A stretch of 64,000 nucleotides of DNA from Solibacillus sp040274725 (GCA_040274725.1 JBEMAQ010000002.1:186001-250000); one strand, 5' to 3'; positions 18,905 to 28,052 are shown, counted from the first letter of the stretch. The notes: a model not told the origin generated them from the letters alone. A program made the numbers and translations.

Positions 18905-19992
18905 TGAAAAAAGTATTCGTCATTAGCAATATGTATCCGTCAAAGGACCATTTAGCGTACGGTATTTTCGTTAAAAATCAGGTGCAGCAGCTAAAAGCGA
19001 AGGGCATTGAAACGGTGCTTGCCGTTAATACAAATCCTGCGACAGGCAAGAAAAATGTCATTACAAAATATTTAAAATGGGCGCGTCAAGTACAGCGCGT
19101 ATTCAAAATGAATAAGCGCAATATTAGCTTGACGCATAGCCATTACGTCTTCCCAAGTGGTATGTTTAGCTACTGGCTAAAAAAACGTCATCATGTACCG
19201 TACGTTGTCACAGCGCATGGTGGCGATATTAATAAAATGGCGCAAAAGGGCGGGGTGATTCGTCAATATACGGAGAAAATTTTGCGCAATGCCGACCATG
19301 TGATTGCGGTAGGTGAGGAGCTTGCGAAAACGATTGAAAAGGAATTTCACGTAGAGCGCGAGATGATTACGGTTATGAGTATGGGGATTGACCGTGATGT
19401 GTTCGTCGAGCCAGCGAATAAAAAGCAGGCAGCCGCAAGTTTAGGAATGGATCCTGAAAAAACAAACTTCCTTTATGTCGGGAATATTATTCGCAATAAA
19501 GGTGTTCGTGAGCTTGTGCAAGCATTTAAAAAATTGCAGACAAATACGCCGGGTAAGGCCGCACTTTATTTAGTTGGTTCTACGAAAGATGTGAACTTTA
19601 CAAATGAAGTGAAGGAGCTTGCAAAGGGTGTGACCGACATTCACTTTATCGAGCCGATTCCACAACGTGAGCTAGCTCAGTATTTTGGTGCAGCGGATGT
19701 CTTTGTTCTGCCGTCTTATATTGAGGGGCTTGGTCTCGTTGCACTTGAGGCGATGAGTTGCGGTACACCGGTTATTGCGTCGGATGTTGGCGGACTGCAT
19801 TATATGCTAGCGGACGGAGCGGGCGAGCTTGTGCCACCAAAGGACGAGATTTTACTGCATATGGCAATGGAGCGCGCATTAAATGGTGAACTCACAGTAA
19901 ATGAGGCACGCATAAGTGAGTTACTTGAAATACATGACGCGAAACAAATCATTACGCGTCTTGAAGCGATTTATCAGCAGGTCGCAAAGTAA
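18904..19992 (+). CDS. Family 4 glycosyltransferase
   Basis: A 362-residue GT-B fold enzyme. The N-terminal acceptor domain starts with KKVFVISNMYPSKDHLAYGIFVKNQ. A VVTAHGGDIN motif sits near residue 100, and the C-terminal nucleotide-sugar domain includes FLYVGNIIRNKGVRELVQAF and the GT4 signature PSYIEGLGLVALEAMSCGTPVIAS with its E-x7-E pattern. There is no signal or membrane segment, so it works at the inner membrane face. It overlaps the csaB-like gene by one nucleotide, so the two are probably expressed together and act on the same polymer, most likely SCWP. The donor sugar cannot be read from sequence. A family B repeat follows instead of a clear terminator. Confidence 0.88.
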   Translation: MKKVFVISNMYPSKDHLAYGIFVKNQVQQLKAKGIETVLAVNTNPATGKKNVITKYLKWARQVQRVFKMNKRNISLTHSHYVFPSGMFSYWLKKRHHVPYVVTAHGGDINKMAQKGGVIRQYTEKILRNADHVIAVGEELAKTIEKEFHVEREMITVMSMGIDRDVFVEPANKKQAAASLGMDPEKTNFLYVGNIIRNKGVRELVQAFKKLQTNTPGKAALYLVGSTKDVNFTNEVKELAKGVTDIHFIEPIPQRELAQYFGAADVFVLPSYIEGLGLVALEAMSCGTPVIASDVGGLHYMLADGAGELVPPKDEILLHMAMERALNGELTVNEARISELLEIHDAKQIITRLEAIYQQVAK

Positions 19993-20005
19993 GAAAAGTG
20001 TATTT

Positions 20006-20156
20006 GCGCCCGCTTAGCCCCGAGTAGGCAGAACGCCACTTCCATGTGGCATGCCTCCAATGACTCACATCGTGTGAGCCTCAAGCGTTGGAGGATTCTG
20101 ACGAGTGTACTTGCACACGTGGGAAGAATCCGAAACGACCTCGAGGGGCTGGCGCT
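20006..20156. repeat. Family B palindromic repeat, copy 2
   Basis: GCGCC...AGCCCCGAG at the left is inverted as CTCGAGGGGCTGGCGC at the right. The interior carries several further hairpins, among them CCACTTCCATGTGG, TCACATCGTGTGA and GTGTACTTGCACAC. It could act as a terminator or attenuator between the GT4 and MurJ genes, but no T run follows. Confidence 0.7.
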
Positions 20157-20221
20157 AATACCTAGACATCGCTAAATATTAAAGGACTTTTTTATTTTCA
20201 ATAAAAGGAATGTGATGCAAG

Positions 20222-21733
20222 TTGAATCGAATTTTAAAAATAGTCGTCGGCGTCACGATGATTAACATTTTCGCGCGACTATTTGGCTTTTTACGGGAGG
20301 TTGTCATCGGCAATCAGTTCGGTACAAATAGCATGTCTGATAGCATTATTAATGCCTATACCATCCCGAACTTTTTATACTTAGTCATTGGCGGGGCTTT
20401 TACGACCGCCTTTATCTCTATTTATCATAAAACATCGGCATCCATTACAGATTATATTCGCCGTACGTTTACGACGATTTTACTAGCCATTACAGTTATT
20501 ACACTCGTATTTTTCGTGTTTGCGGACCCGATTTTACAATGGACCTTCAAGCCGGAAGACCTAGCAGAGCTTGAAATGCTTAAATCGCTCTACTACTGGA
20601 TGCTACCATCAACAATACTGCTTGTGTTATCAACGTGGATGAGCGGCGTACTGAATATTAACGGAAAATACAATCTTTCAAGCTTTGCCGTGCTTGTGTA
20701 CAATCTATCATTTTTAGTCATTTCCGTACTGTTAGCTGAAATTTATGGTCCAGTTGGTTACGGAATCGGGGCGCTTTTTGGTGCGATCTTTATGTTCCTG
20801 TTCTTACTGTTTGGCGTTCGGAAAGTGAAGGAAATGTCATTTAAGCCAAGCTTCACGCGCGCCGCAGACCAGAAAGAGCTATGGAAAGTAGCATTCCCGA
20901 TTATGCTCGGTGGTGCGACAGGCCAACTATACATTGTAATTCAGCGCTTCTTCACAAACGATTTAGCGGATGGTGTTGTGTCAGCGATGAACTACGCAAC
21001 AAAAATGTCCCAGTTCCCGCAGGCACTACTCATTACAGCGGTGACGACGGTTATTTTCCCACTGCTCAGTAAAAAAGAGGGGGCGGGTGATACAGAAGGT
21101 GTGAAAAAGCTGTATGTAAAAGGGATGCGCCTATTATATATTGCGATTTTGCCTGTATCGGTGTACTTTTATTTCCAATCAGAAGTGATTGTACGTATCG
21201 TATTTGAACGCTATAAGTTCGGCCCTGATTCAACAGCGATTACCGCACCACTCGTACAAATTTTTAGTACAACAATGTTTTTCCTAGCAGCGAATATGTA
21301 TGTCACGCGCTTCTACTATGCAAAGGGCAATTCGATGACACCCGTGCTACTAAGCCTATTCTGCGTATTTGGTGTCAATATTGCGGTCATTTTAGTATTA
21401 ATCGACGCACTAGGTGCAGATGCAATTGCGCTAGGGACACTCATTAGCTCCGTCATTAACTTATTACTGCTTGTAGGTGTGTTACAGTGGAAATATAAGC
21501 TAACCCTATTACAAAACAATGCGATGCAATACGTAAAATTACTAGCTATAACAATCCTATTCATTGCAGCAAATGCGGTAGTGGCACAGTGGATCGTCAT
21601 TGATCAAAAATGGATTCATGCATTTGTCACAGTTGCAGTAGTAGCAATTATTTACGTTGTATTATTAGCACTATTTAAAGTGGACGAATTGACGAGCATT
21701 ACATCGAAAGTCATGAAGAAAATTAAAAAATAA
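20222..21733 (+). CDS. murJ: MurJ/MviN-family lipid-linked glycan flippase
   Basis: A 503-residue integral membrane protein with about 14 predicted helices. The N-terminal FARLFGFLREVVIGNQFG...SDSIINAYTIPNFLYLVIGGAFTTAF block is diagnostic of MurJ/MviN (MOP superfamily). MurJ moves lipid II across the membrane. As it follows the pyruvyltransferase and GT4 genes, it could instead export an SCWP intermediate; sequence alone cannot separate the two. It starts at TTG 20222 with AAAAGGA about 12 nt upstream; the nearby ATG 20215 is out of frame. A strong terminator follows. Confidence 0.88.
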   Translation: MNRILKIVVGVTMINIFARLFGFLREVVIGNQFGTNSMSDSIINAYTIPNFLYLVIGGAFTTAFISIYHKTSASITDYIRRTFTTILLAITVITLVFFVFADPILQWTFKPEDLAELEMLKSLYYWMLPSTILLVLSTWMSGVLNINGKYNLSSFAVLVYNLSFLVISVLLAEIYGPVGYGIGALFGAIFMFLFLLFGVRKVKEMSFKPSFTRAADQKELWKVAFPIMLGGATGQLYIVIQRFFTNDLADGVVSAMNYATKMSQFPQALLITAVTTVIFPLLSKKEGAGDTEGVKKLYVKGMRLLYIAILPVSVYFYFQSEVIVRIVFERYKFGPDSTAITAPLVQIFSTTMFFLAANMYVTRFYYAKGNSMTPVLLSLFCVFGVNIAVILVLIDALGADAIALGTLISSVINLLLLVGVLQWKYKLTLLQNNAMQYVKLLAITILFIAANAVVAQWIVIDQKWIHAFVTVAVVAIIYVVLLALFKVDELTSITSKVMKKIKK

Positions 21734-21738
21734 TGCAG

Positions 21739-21776
21739 ACCTCTAGACAGCGTAACTGTTTGTCTAGGGGATTTTT
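21739..21776 (+). terminator. Rho-independent terminator
   Basis: CCTCTAGACA pairs with TGTCTAGGGG, followed by ATTTTTTG. Confidence 0.88.
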
Positions 21777-22161
21777 TGTTTTTAAAATCGAGACAATAGT
21801 AGTACACGGGGAAATATAATGAGATTTTTTTGATCTATTAAAAAATAGAGATGTTGCAAGTTTTTACTTTTCAAATGTAATGTTTGCTAGCAACAATAAG
21901 TTACTCGTTGGTAATAAAATGATTAAATTATCCGTTAGTAATTTAAATGCCAATTATAAATGAAAAAAAGCTATAAAAAGCATGTATTTTGGTCTATAAC
22001 AGATATTGCGTATTTTGTCGGAAATTGAAGGAAAGAAAGTATCGAGTATATTGAAGCTTAATCTTCATTTTAATAGAAATTTAATATATAATAAAATTGT
22101 GAAATATTTGGGAGTTTTAAAGTACTAAACATCTAAAATAGAGAGATAAGGGTGGAGAAGT
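21777..22161. other. AT-rich intergenic stretch before the TetR gene
   Basis: About 385 bp without a credible reading frame or repeat. It is very AT-rich and must hold the promoter of the TetR gene, but I could not settle on a -35/-10 pair. Nothing else recognised. Confidence 0.5.
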
Positions 22162-22728
22162 ATGCCAAGAGGTCGTAGAGTTAATTCTAGCGGAGAAAAA
22201 AGTAAACAATTATTATTAGAAAAGTCAATTGAGTTATTTTCTGCGAAAGGATATCACCAAACGAAGATTAGCGATATTGTAAAAGCTGCAAATTTAACTC
22301 AGCCGACATTTTATTTGTATTTCCAAAGTAAAAGTACATTATTTAATGATCTAAATCAGCAGTTCCAGCATGAAATTAAGGAGATCTTTTCTAAAACTCA
22401 ACATAACAATGCTGAGATGAATTTAACACATATTTTTGAGTATTTCTTTGAAAATCCAGAGCTTACAAAGATCGGTTTGTATGAATCAGAGCAGGCTATG
22501 GAAGTAAAAGAGCTGTTATTAACAGAAATTAAACATACATTGCAGCAGCAATATACAGATTTTGATACATTGCAAAATGTAAATGTCAATATTGTAGCAG
22601 AGAGTTTGCTCGGTTCGATTGAGCGTTTGACGTTAACTACTTTATTAGCGAATAAAACAACACCAGAGCGACTTGCTTCGGATTTAGTAAATATTTATTT
22701 CGCAGAACAGCGTAAACTAGTTCGTTAA
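22162..22728 (+). CDS. TetR/AcrR-family transcriptional regulator
   Basis: A 188-residue regulator. The N-terminal helix-turn-helix (about residues 12-58) is typical: KSIELFSAKGYHQTKISDIVKAANLTQPTFYLYFQSKSTLF. The C-terminal ligand and dimer domain is not specific enough to name an inducer. It has a good SD (GGTGGAG) 7 nt before ATG. It stands alone, convergent with the S41 protease gene, with no adjacent transporter or enzyme on its strand, so its target is unclear. Confidence 0.9.
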   Translation: MPRGRRVNSSGEKSKQLLLEKSIELFSAKGYHQTKISDIVKAANLTQPTFYLYFQSKSTLFNDLNQQFQHEIKEIFSKTQHNNAEMNLTHIFEYFFENPELTKIGLYESEQAMEVKELLLTEIKHTLQQQYTDFDTLQNVNVNIVAESLLGSIERLTLTTLLANKTTPERLASDLVNIYFAEQRKLVR

Positions 22729-22745
22729 TATAGAACATTATTAAA

Positions 22746-22788
22746 GGGCTACATGAAGGGGATTTCCCGTCATGTAGCCCGTTTTTTA
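22746..22788 (+). terminator. Rho-independent terminator of the TetR gene
   Basis: GGGCTACATGA pairs with TCATGTAGCCC, followed by GTTTTTTAA. Confidence 0.9.
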
Positions 22789-22821
22789 ATATATCAGAAA
22801 GTATGGAATTTGACGCTTTTT

Positions 22822-24198
22822 TTATTTTTGTGCTTCCACTGTAATGTATAGTGTATAGCCCTTTCTCATCGCTTTCCCTTTCGCGCTTTCAAGCCCAGGG
22901 TGGACGATTAATGCATAGCGACCGCCCATTTTTAGTGGTGCTTTTGGTGTGACGAATAGTTTATTATCGCGTGTATCAATCGACACGGAAATGGCCTCAC
23001 CACCTAGCTCTGCTAATTCAACAAATTTCGTATTTACGTCAGTAGCTAGTGCTTCGTTCAATGTAATCGTAAATGCCTTTGTTGTTGGGACATTCGCAAG
23101 ACTCGCTTTTTCTTGATAGTTTGGATACTTTTCTAAAAGCGTATCATAGTGCGCCTTATAAATCGGATCCTCGTTCGTTGCGACATTCGGCTTTACACCA
23201 ACGTGGTTAATAACTGTATTGCTTGGTCCCATAAAGTGACCTGTCGTTAATTTTAAATAGCTGCCATCTGATAGCTCTAAAAAGCTTTGCATCGAGCCCT
23301 TGCCGTAAGATTCTTGACCGTACAGGATAGCCGCCTTTTGATCGCGTAATGCTGCTGCTGTCATTTCTGATGAGCTTGCACTATTTTTATTAATCAGTAC
23401 CTTTGTGTCTTTTGGGAACTGAATAAATTGCGTTAGGGCCTTTGCTGTTGTTGTTCCTGAAGCTTCTTTTAAGTTATAGGCTTTCGGTGCATTCGGGAAC
23501 ATCCCGATGAGCTGCTCAGCTGCTGTTACATAGCCGCCACCATTATTTTGTATGTCTAAAATGAACTTTGTTGCGCCTTGCTTTTCAAGTGACACGACTG
23601 CATCTGACACGAGACGCACCGCATCATTTGAAAAGGAACTAAGGGCGATATAGCCGATATGACCATATAAGAGCTTTTCGGTTACATTTGGTAACGAGAA
23701 TGCTTTACGCACGATTGTTACGGTTTCAGATGTGCCGTTTTCTTTCAGTACAGTAATTTGCACCGTTGTATTTTCTTCACCTGTAATGCGTGAGGAAGCT
23801 TCCTCTGTTGTCAGAGGTGCGGCCGCTTTACCATCAACGGCTGTAATAATATCTCCTGGCACAATCCCGGCCTTTTTCGCGCCACCACCGTCAAACACTT
23901 CTGAAATATAAATGCCTTTGTCATGCTTTTCAATCGCAACACCAATGCCGACTGTTTTCATGTCGACAGAATTTAAAAATTTATTAAATTCGCTTTCTGT
24001 AAAGTAGGCCGAGTATGCATCTAAAAAGCTCATCACTTCTTCAATCGATTGTGCTTTTCGGATATCTCCATCAATATCTCCTACATAGTAGCTTTCTACA
24101 TAATCTTTTACCTCGTCAAGCGGGCTTGCAAACGAAGCCGCTGGAAAAGCAAAAAGTAACACGAAGCAAAAGAATGCAACTAGCTGTTTTTTTATCAT
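22822..24198 (-). CDS. Secreted S41 (CtpA-type) peptidase with PDZ and C-terminal Ig-like domain
   Basis: A 458-residue exported protease. A signal peptide (1-24) and helical N-terminal segment are followed by a PDZ domain (about 85-165: GIGVAIEKHDKGIYISEVFDGG...AGIVPGDIITAVDG) and an S41 catalytic domain (about 175-345). The Ser/Lys dyad is visible in NSASSSEM and SYGKGSMQ. The C-terminal 80 residues (FTITLNEAL...LKMGGRYALIVHPGL.S..GK.M) match the SbsA-type bacterial Ig-like fold found in S-layer proteins, an unusual addition for CtpA. CtpA proteases trim exported proteins; the substrate is unknown. The start is set by TGAGGTGACGTC upstream. No SLH domain is present. Confidence 0.9.
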   Translation of the reverse strand: MIKKQLVAFFCFVLLFAFPAASFASPLDEVKDYVESYYVGDIDGDIRKAQSIEEVMSFLDAYSAYFTESEFNKFLNSVDMKTVGIGVAIEKHDKGIYISEVFDGGGAKKAGIVPGDIITAVDGKAAAPLTTEEASSRITGEENTTVQITVLKENGTSETVTIVRKAFSLPNVTEKLLYGHIGYIALSSFSNDAVRLVSDAVVSLEKQGATKFILDIQNNGGGYVTAAEQLIGMFPNAPKAYNLKEASGTTTAKALTQFIQFPKDTKVLINKNSASSSEMTAAALRDQKAAILYGQESYGKGSMQSFLELSDGSYLKLTTGHFMGPSNTVINHVGVKPNVATNEDPIYKAHYDTLLEKYPNYQEKASLANVPTTKAFTITLNEALATDVNTKFVELAELGGEAISVSIDTRDNKLFVTPKAPLKMGGRYALIVHPGLESAKGKAMRKGYTLYITVEAQK

Positions 24199-24310
24199 GA
24201 CGTCACCTCAAGTTTGGAATAGTACTATTATATACCCGAATGTGAGAGAGTGGAGAAAGTTCTTTTAAATAAGTGAATTCTCTTAAAATAATTGATGGTT
24301 ATTTAATGTG

Positions 24311-24906
24311 GGCTGATTTCCGTTCCGGTCGGGCGCTTTCCTGGGGGCGTGGCTTCAACTAAATGTTCCCGGACGGAGCCGTGAACATTGGATTTTCCGC
24401 GCACGCTCTTTCCCCAAGGAGTCGCCCGCCCTGCACTCCAATCAGCTGGCTAAAATCGAAGTGTGGCTTTTATTGCACTTTCTTCTAAAGTGCGACTTTG
24501 TATTTAAAAGAGCTTTTTATTAAAGCCTATACAAAGCGCAGTTTTCCCGATGGAATCGCCATATTAGGAAATGTTGCATTTTATTTCAAAGGGAAAATAA
24601 ATGCGCTGCTTTTCTATGCAGCTTGCCTTTTTATCTAAAGCAAACATTTTATTCGTATTTCTATCTTTTAATCGTTTAATTAAAAAGCAAAAACTTGACT
24701 AATATGTAGTTGATTGGAGCGGAAGGGGCGACTCCTGCGGGAACAGCACGAGCGGAAAATCCTTTCTTTTGCTGCGCCGTATGGCAGCAAAAGAAATAGT
24801 TGGAGCCGTGCCCGCGGAATAAGATGAACAAATGCTAAAACCGTCGCATCGTGCGACAACGCATTTGTGACCGACGTCATGTCGGACTCCTGTAGCGGAA
24901 ATCAAC
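24311..24906 (+). repeat. Family A composite inverted-repeat element, copy 4 (full length)
   Basis: The first arm (24313-24447) runs from CTGATTTCCGTTCC to CTCCAATCAG, with a TGTTCC..GGAGCCGTGAACA-like inner stem. The core (24448-24709) includes GTGGCTTTTATTGCACTTTC, GATGGAATCGCC and AAATAAATGCGC. The second arm (24710-24906) runs from TTGATTGGAGCGG to AGCGGAAATCAAC and carries the same nested hairpin modules as copy 2. It sits between two minus-strand genes, upstream of the S41 gene and downstream of brnQ. Confidence 0.9.
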
Positions 24907-24962
24907 TCTTGTATAATAAGCTAGCCAAATATTTATTTTAAGAATACTTTCTGATAAGTAAA

Positions 24963-25002
24963 ATATAAAAAATCCCGATTTCAACAAAGTCGAAATCGGG
25001 AT
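24963..25002 (-). terminator. Terminator of brnQ (minus strand)
   Basis: ATCCCGATTTC and GAAATCGGGAT arms around a 9-nt loop; on the minus strand the stem is followed by TTTTTTA. Confidence 0.9.
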
Positions 25003-25007
25003 GCTTG

Positions 25008-26324
25008 TTAATCTTTAATTAAATGAACAATATAACCAATCACTGCGCCAACAATTGCTGGTACGAGCCAGCCGATGCTTTGCTCGTAAAGTGGTAGCAT
25101 AGCTAATAAATTTTCGTAGGCTGGAATCTTAAATCCAGCTGTTTTAATGCCGTCATAAAGCGCAACGACACCTGTGAAAATTAGTGACACGCCGTAAACG
25201 ATTGGTGCGTGGTTAAATAAGTTACCGAATAGCGCTAAAATCATCAGCACGATTGCGATCGGGTAAATCGCCATTAATACTGGTAATGATAATGAGACGA
25301 GTTTCGCTAAACCGAAGTTCGACACCGCAAAGCTAAATAGTGCGAAGAAAATTAAATAGCTGCGGTATGAAATTTTCGGGTAGATTTTCGCGAAAAATGT
25401 AGCATTCGCTGATAATAGGCCAACTGATGTTGTTAAACAAGCTAAAATAATTGTTGCTGATAAAATAATTGTCCCTGCGCTACCGTAAAGTGCATTTGCT
25501 GCAGCGGAAATAATTTGACCACCGTCATCATGAAAGCCGATTGCGCTTGTACTTGTTACGCCGATATAGCCAAGTGACACGTAAACAAATGCTAAGCCAA
25601 CAGCCGCGACAATCCCTGCGAAAACGGTAATTTTAACTTGCTGTGCACGGTCAACAACACCGCGCGCCGCAATGCCTTGTACAATGACGATCCCGAATAC
25701 TAATGAAGCAAGCACGTCCATTGTTAAATAACCTTGAACGAAGGATTCGCCAAATGCGTTATCAACATAAGGTCCTGTTGCTTCACCGATTGGACCTAGC
25801 GGTGTTAGGACGGCTTTAATCGCGAGCAAGCAAATAACGATGAGTAAAGCGGGTGTTAAAATTTTGCCGACGCGGTCAACGATTTTTGTTGGGTTATAGG
25901 CTAAGTAAAGCGTAATCCCAAAAAATACAATCGTTGTTAGGAAAAGCGGAATCCAACTTTCTTGCATTGACTCAGATAGAAGTGGGGCAATCCCGATTGA
26001 GTATGATACGGCACCTGTACGCGGAATCGCGAAAAATGGCCCGATTGATAAATAAATAATGGTTGTAAAAATAATTCCGAAGTACGGGTTAATACGACTT
26101 GATAACTCTTGTAAGTCTCCGCCGTTTTTTGCTACTGTAACAATCCCTAGAAGAGGTAAACCGACCCCAGTAATTAAGAAACCTACCATTGAAATAAAAA
26201 TATTTTCCCCAGCCTGCTGTCCAAGTAAAGGTGGGAAGATAATATTACCTGCGCCAAGGAATAGGGCAAATAACATAAAACCTACCGCGAGATTTTCTCT
26301 GAAAAATCCCTTATTGCTCTTCAT
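25008..26324 (-). CDS. brnQ: Branched-chain amino acid transporter BrnQ
   Basis: A 438-residue membrane protein with about 12 helices. The N-terminal FRENLAVGFMLFALFLGAGNIIFPPLLGQQAG is diagnostic of the LIVCS/BrnQ sodium-coupled Leu/Ile/Val carriers, and the length is normal. The ATG is preceded by AAAAGGAG. It is monocistronic and unrelated to the surrounding surface genes. CodY control is common for such genes, but I did not find a convincing CodY box in the 400 bp upstream. Confidence 0.95.
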   Translation of the reverse strand: MKSNKGFFRENLAVGFMLFALFLGAGNIIFPPLLGQQAGENIFISMVGFLITGVGLPLLGIVTVAKNGGDLQELSSRINPYFGIIFTTIIYLSIGPFFAIPRTGAVSYSIGIAPLLSESMQESWIPLFLTTIVFFGITLYLAYNPTKIVDRVGKILTPALLIVICLLAIKAVLTPLGPIGEATGPYVDNAFGESFVQGYLTMDVLASLVFGIVIVQGIAARGVVDRAQQVKITVFAGIVAAVGLAFVYVSLGYIGVTSTSAIGFHDDGGQIISAAANALYGSAGTIILSATIILACLTTSVGLLSANATFFAKIYPKISYRSYLIFFALFSFAVSNFGLAKLVSLSLPVLMAIYPIAIVLMILALFGNLFNHAPIVYGVSLIFTGVVALYDGIKTAGFKIPAYENLLAMLPLYEQSIGWLVPAIVGAVIGYIVHLIKD

Positions 26325-26734
26325 GTTGTAAAACTCCTTTTTATGCTTTGTTCCAAAGTTAATTTTGTAAGATTTGTGAAGGCCTTAATCGATCTTTTTG
26401 TATAATTAATATATTAGAATTTTTTGACTTTTTAAAACGAAAGAAAACATAAAAATATTACTTTCCAATAAAAGTTACTAAAATTTCTAACAATTTAAAA
26501 TGCCCACAAGAAAATATTCTATCATAATTTAATAAAAAAGCAAGTTAATTATCTGACAGTTAACATCTAGGAACGAAGAAATAACAAAAAAATGAGAAAT
26601 CTATCTTATGGACTGTTGTTTTAAAATTATATAATCTAGTAAAATGGAAGATAATTATTAGAATTGGGTAATTATGAAATAGATCGTGTTGTAAATAGCA
26701 TAAATAAATTCAAATTGAGATGAGGGATTTTTGA
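26325..26734. other. Divergent promoter region between brnQ and the LysM-NlpC/P60 gene
   Basis: About 410 bp of AT-rich sequence with no credible gene. A TATAAT at 26629-26634 is a likely -10 for the plus-strand gene, but no good -35 is seen. A TGTAAA half-site lies at about 26692, without the second half of a WalR box. Confidence 0.45.
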
Positions 26735-27733
26735 ATGAATAAAAAATGGCAGTTATTAGTAGCGGGTGCTGTTTTGACATCGGCCTTTGTTGCACCGGCT
26801 GTAGAGGCTTCTACTTACAATGTACAAAAGGGCGATACATTAACGAAAATCGCTCAAAAGCATAAGACATCCGTCGAAAGTATTAAAGAGTGGAATCGTC
26901 TACTGAATGATACCATTTATGTGAATCAAAAATTAGTTGTAGCAAAAGTGGAGACAAATACGATCGCGACGGCTAAACCGGTAACAGAGCAAGCTACGCC
27001 ATCAAAACCAACTCCGGCAAAAAATCAAACGGTAGTTGTCAAGCCAATAACGGCTGTGAAGGTAGAAATGGTTAACACACAGCAATCTGTGAATGAAACA
27101 GGTACGCATACGGTTGGTAAAGGCGATACATTAACGAAAATTGCGCAAAAAAATAATATAACTGTCGCACAGTTAAAGCAGTGGAATACACTGACATCAG
27201 ATGTTATTTACGTTGGACAAACATTAACGGTGCAAGGTGATGAATCTGCTGTACAAAATAGTGAGAAGGTAACAACGACAGAGCAGAATATAGAGGAAAA
27301 GATTCAAAATCAGCTAGCAGGTGAGCGGCTCATTACTGCAAAGCCAACTGCAAGTCAGCAGGAGGGCTATACAACGGTACTAGCAGTAGCAAACCAACTG
27401 ATTGGTATTCCATATGTATATGGTGGCAATACAACAGCAGGCTTTGATTGTAGCGGTTTTGTGAGTTATGTGTATAGTGCGGCCGGCTTTACTATTACAC
27501 GGAAAAGTAGCTTAGATTATTTCACGACAGATACAACAAAAGTACAAAATCCGGTGCCGGGGGATTTCGTCTTCTTTAAAAATACGTATATTTCAAACAT
27601 TTCACATATGGGTATTTATTTGGGCGATAACCAGTTCATTCATGCAGGAACTAATGGGATCGAAATTACTTCTTTAGATGAAAAATACTGGGCAGACCGC
27701 TTCGTCGCATATAAGCGTTACTCGGCAAACTAA
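26735..27733 (+). CDS. LysM-NlpC/P60 peptidoglycan endopeptidase
   Basis: A 332-residue protein. It has a signal peptide (1-25), two LysM peptidoglycan-binding motifs (about 27-70 and 125-168, both with the GDTLTKIAQK core), a Thr/Ser/Gln-rich linker, and a C-terminal NlpC/P60 domain (about 210-330). The catalytic Cys239 (FDCSG), a His in ISHMG and a His in IHAG are present. The layout matches LytE/LytF/CwlS-type D,L-endopeptidases of B. subtilis, which open stem peptides during growth and separation. Unlike the protein at 6.5 kb, it is anchored by LysM instead of SLH. The SD GATGAGGGAT precedes ATG. Confidence 0.92.
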   Translation: MNKKWQLLVAGAVLTSAFVAPAVEASTYNVQKGDTLTKIAQKHKTSVESIKEWNRLLNDTIYVNQKLVVAKVETNTIATAKPVTEQATPSKPTPAKNQTVVVKPITAVKVEMVNTQQSVNETGTHTVGKGDTLTKIAQKNNITVAQLKQWNTLTSDVIYVGQTLTVQGDESAVQNSEKVTTTEQNIEEKIQNQLAGERLITAKPTASQQEGYTTVLAVANQLIGIPYVYGGNTTAGFDCSGFVSYVYSAAGFTITRKSSLDYFTTDTTKVQNPVPGDFVFFKNTYISNISHMGIYLGDNQFIHAGTNGIEITSLDEKYWADRFVAYKRYSAN

Positions 27734-27750
27734 ATACATTCAAATGACTA

Positions 27751-27812
27751 AGATTGTCTCTGCTATTATTTTTAGAGACAATCTTTTTTATTTTTAGAGA
27801 CAATCTTTTTTA
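27751..27812 (+). terminator. Terminator with a perfectly duplicated 3' arm
   Basis: AGATTGTCTCT pairs with AGAGACAATCT followed by T6. A 22-bp unit (27769-27790) containing the 3' arm and T run is repeated identically at 27791-27812, so the same 5' arm could pair with either copy. Confidence 0.85.
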
Positions 27813-27959
27813 TTTTAATAGAAATATTACAAATGTTACAAAGTAGATTACATTAAGGGAATATAGATAAAATAGAGAGAAGATGTTTGTAATCTAAAAG
27901 AATAATGATATATACCATTTGGGCTAAAATATTACAGATTAGGTCTTCCGTAACTCACT

Positions 27960-27976
27960 TGTTACATAACTGTAAT
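27960..27976 (+). promoter_or_regulatory. Consensus-perfect WalR-type box upstream of the small NlpC/P60 gene
   Basis: TGTTAC-ATAAC-TGTAAT fits TGTWAH-N5-TGTWAH exactly, about 77 nt before the start codon. WalR controls NlpC/P60 endopeptidases (lytE, cwlO) in B. subtilis, so regulation of this gene by WalR is a fair inference. Confidence 0.6.
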
Positions 27977-28052
27977 GTTACAACGCCTAAAGTCGTGTTA
28001 ATCTAATAACAGTTAAGTTTTCAGAAAATTACTTGAGATGTTGGAGGACACG

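Noticed and set aside
26325..26734. CodY box or T-box before brnQ
   Set aside because: No AATTTTCWGAAAATT-like sequence with acceptable matches and no T-box hallmark (TGGNACCGCG) was seen.
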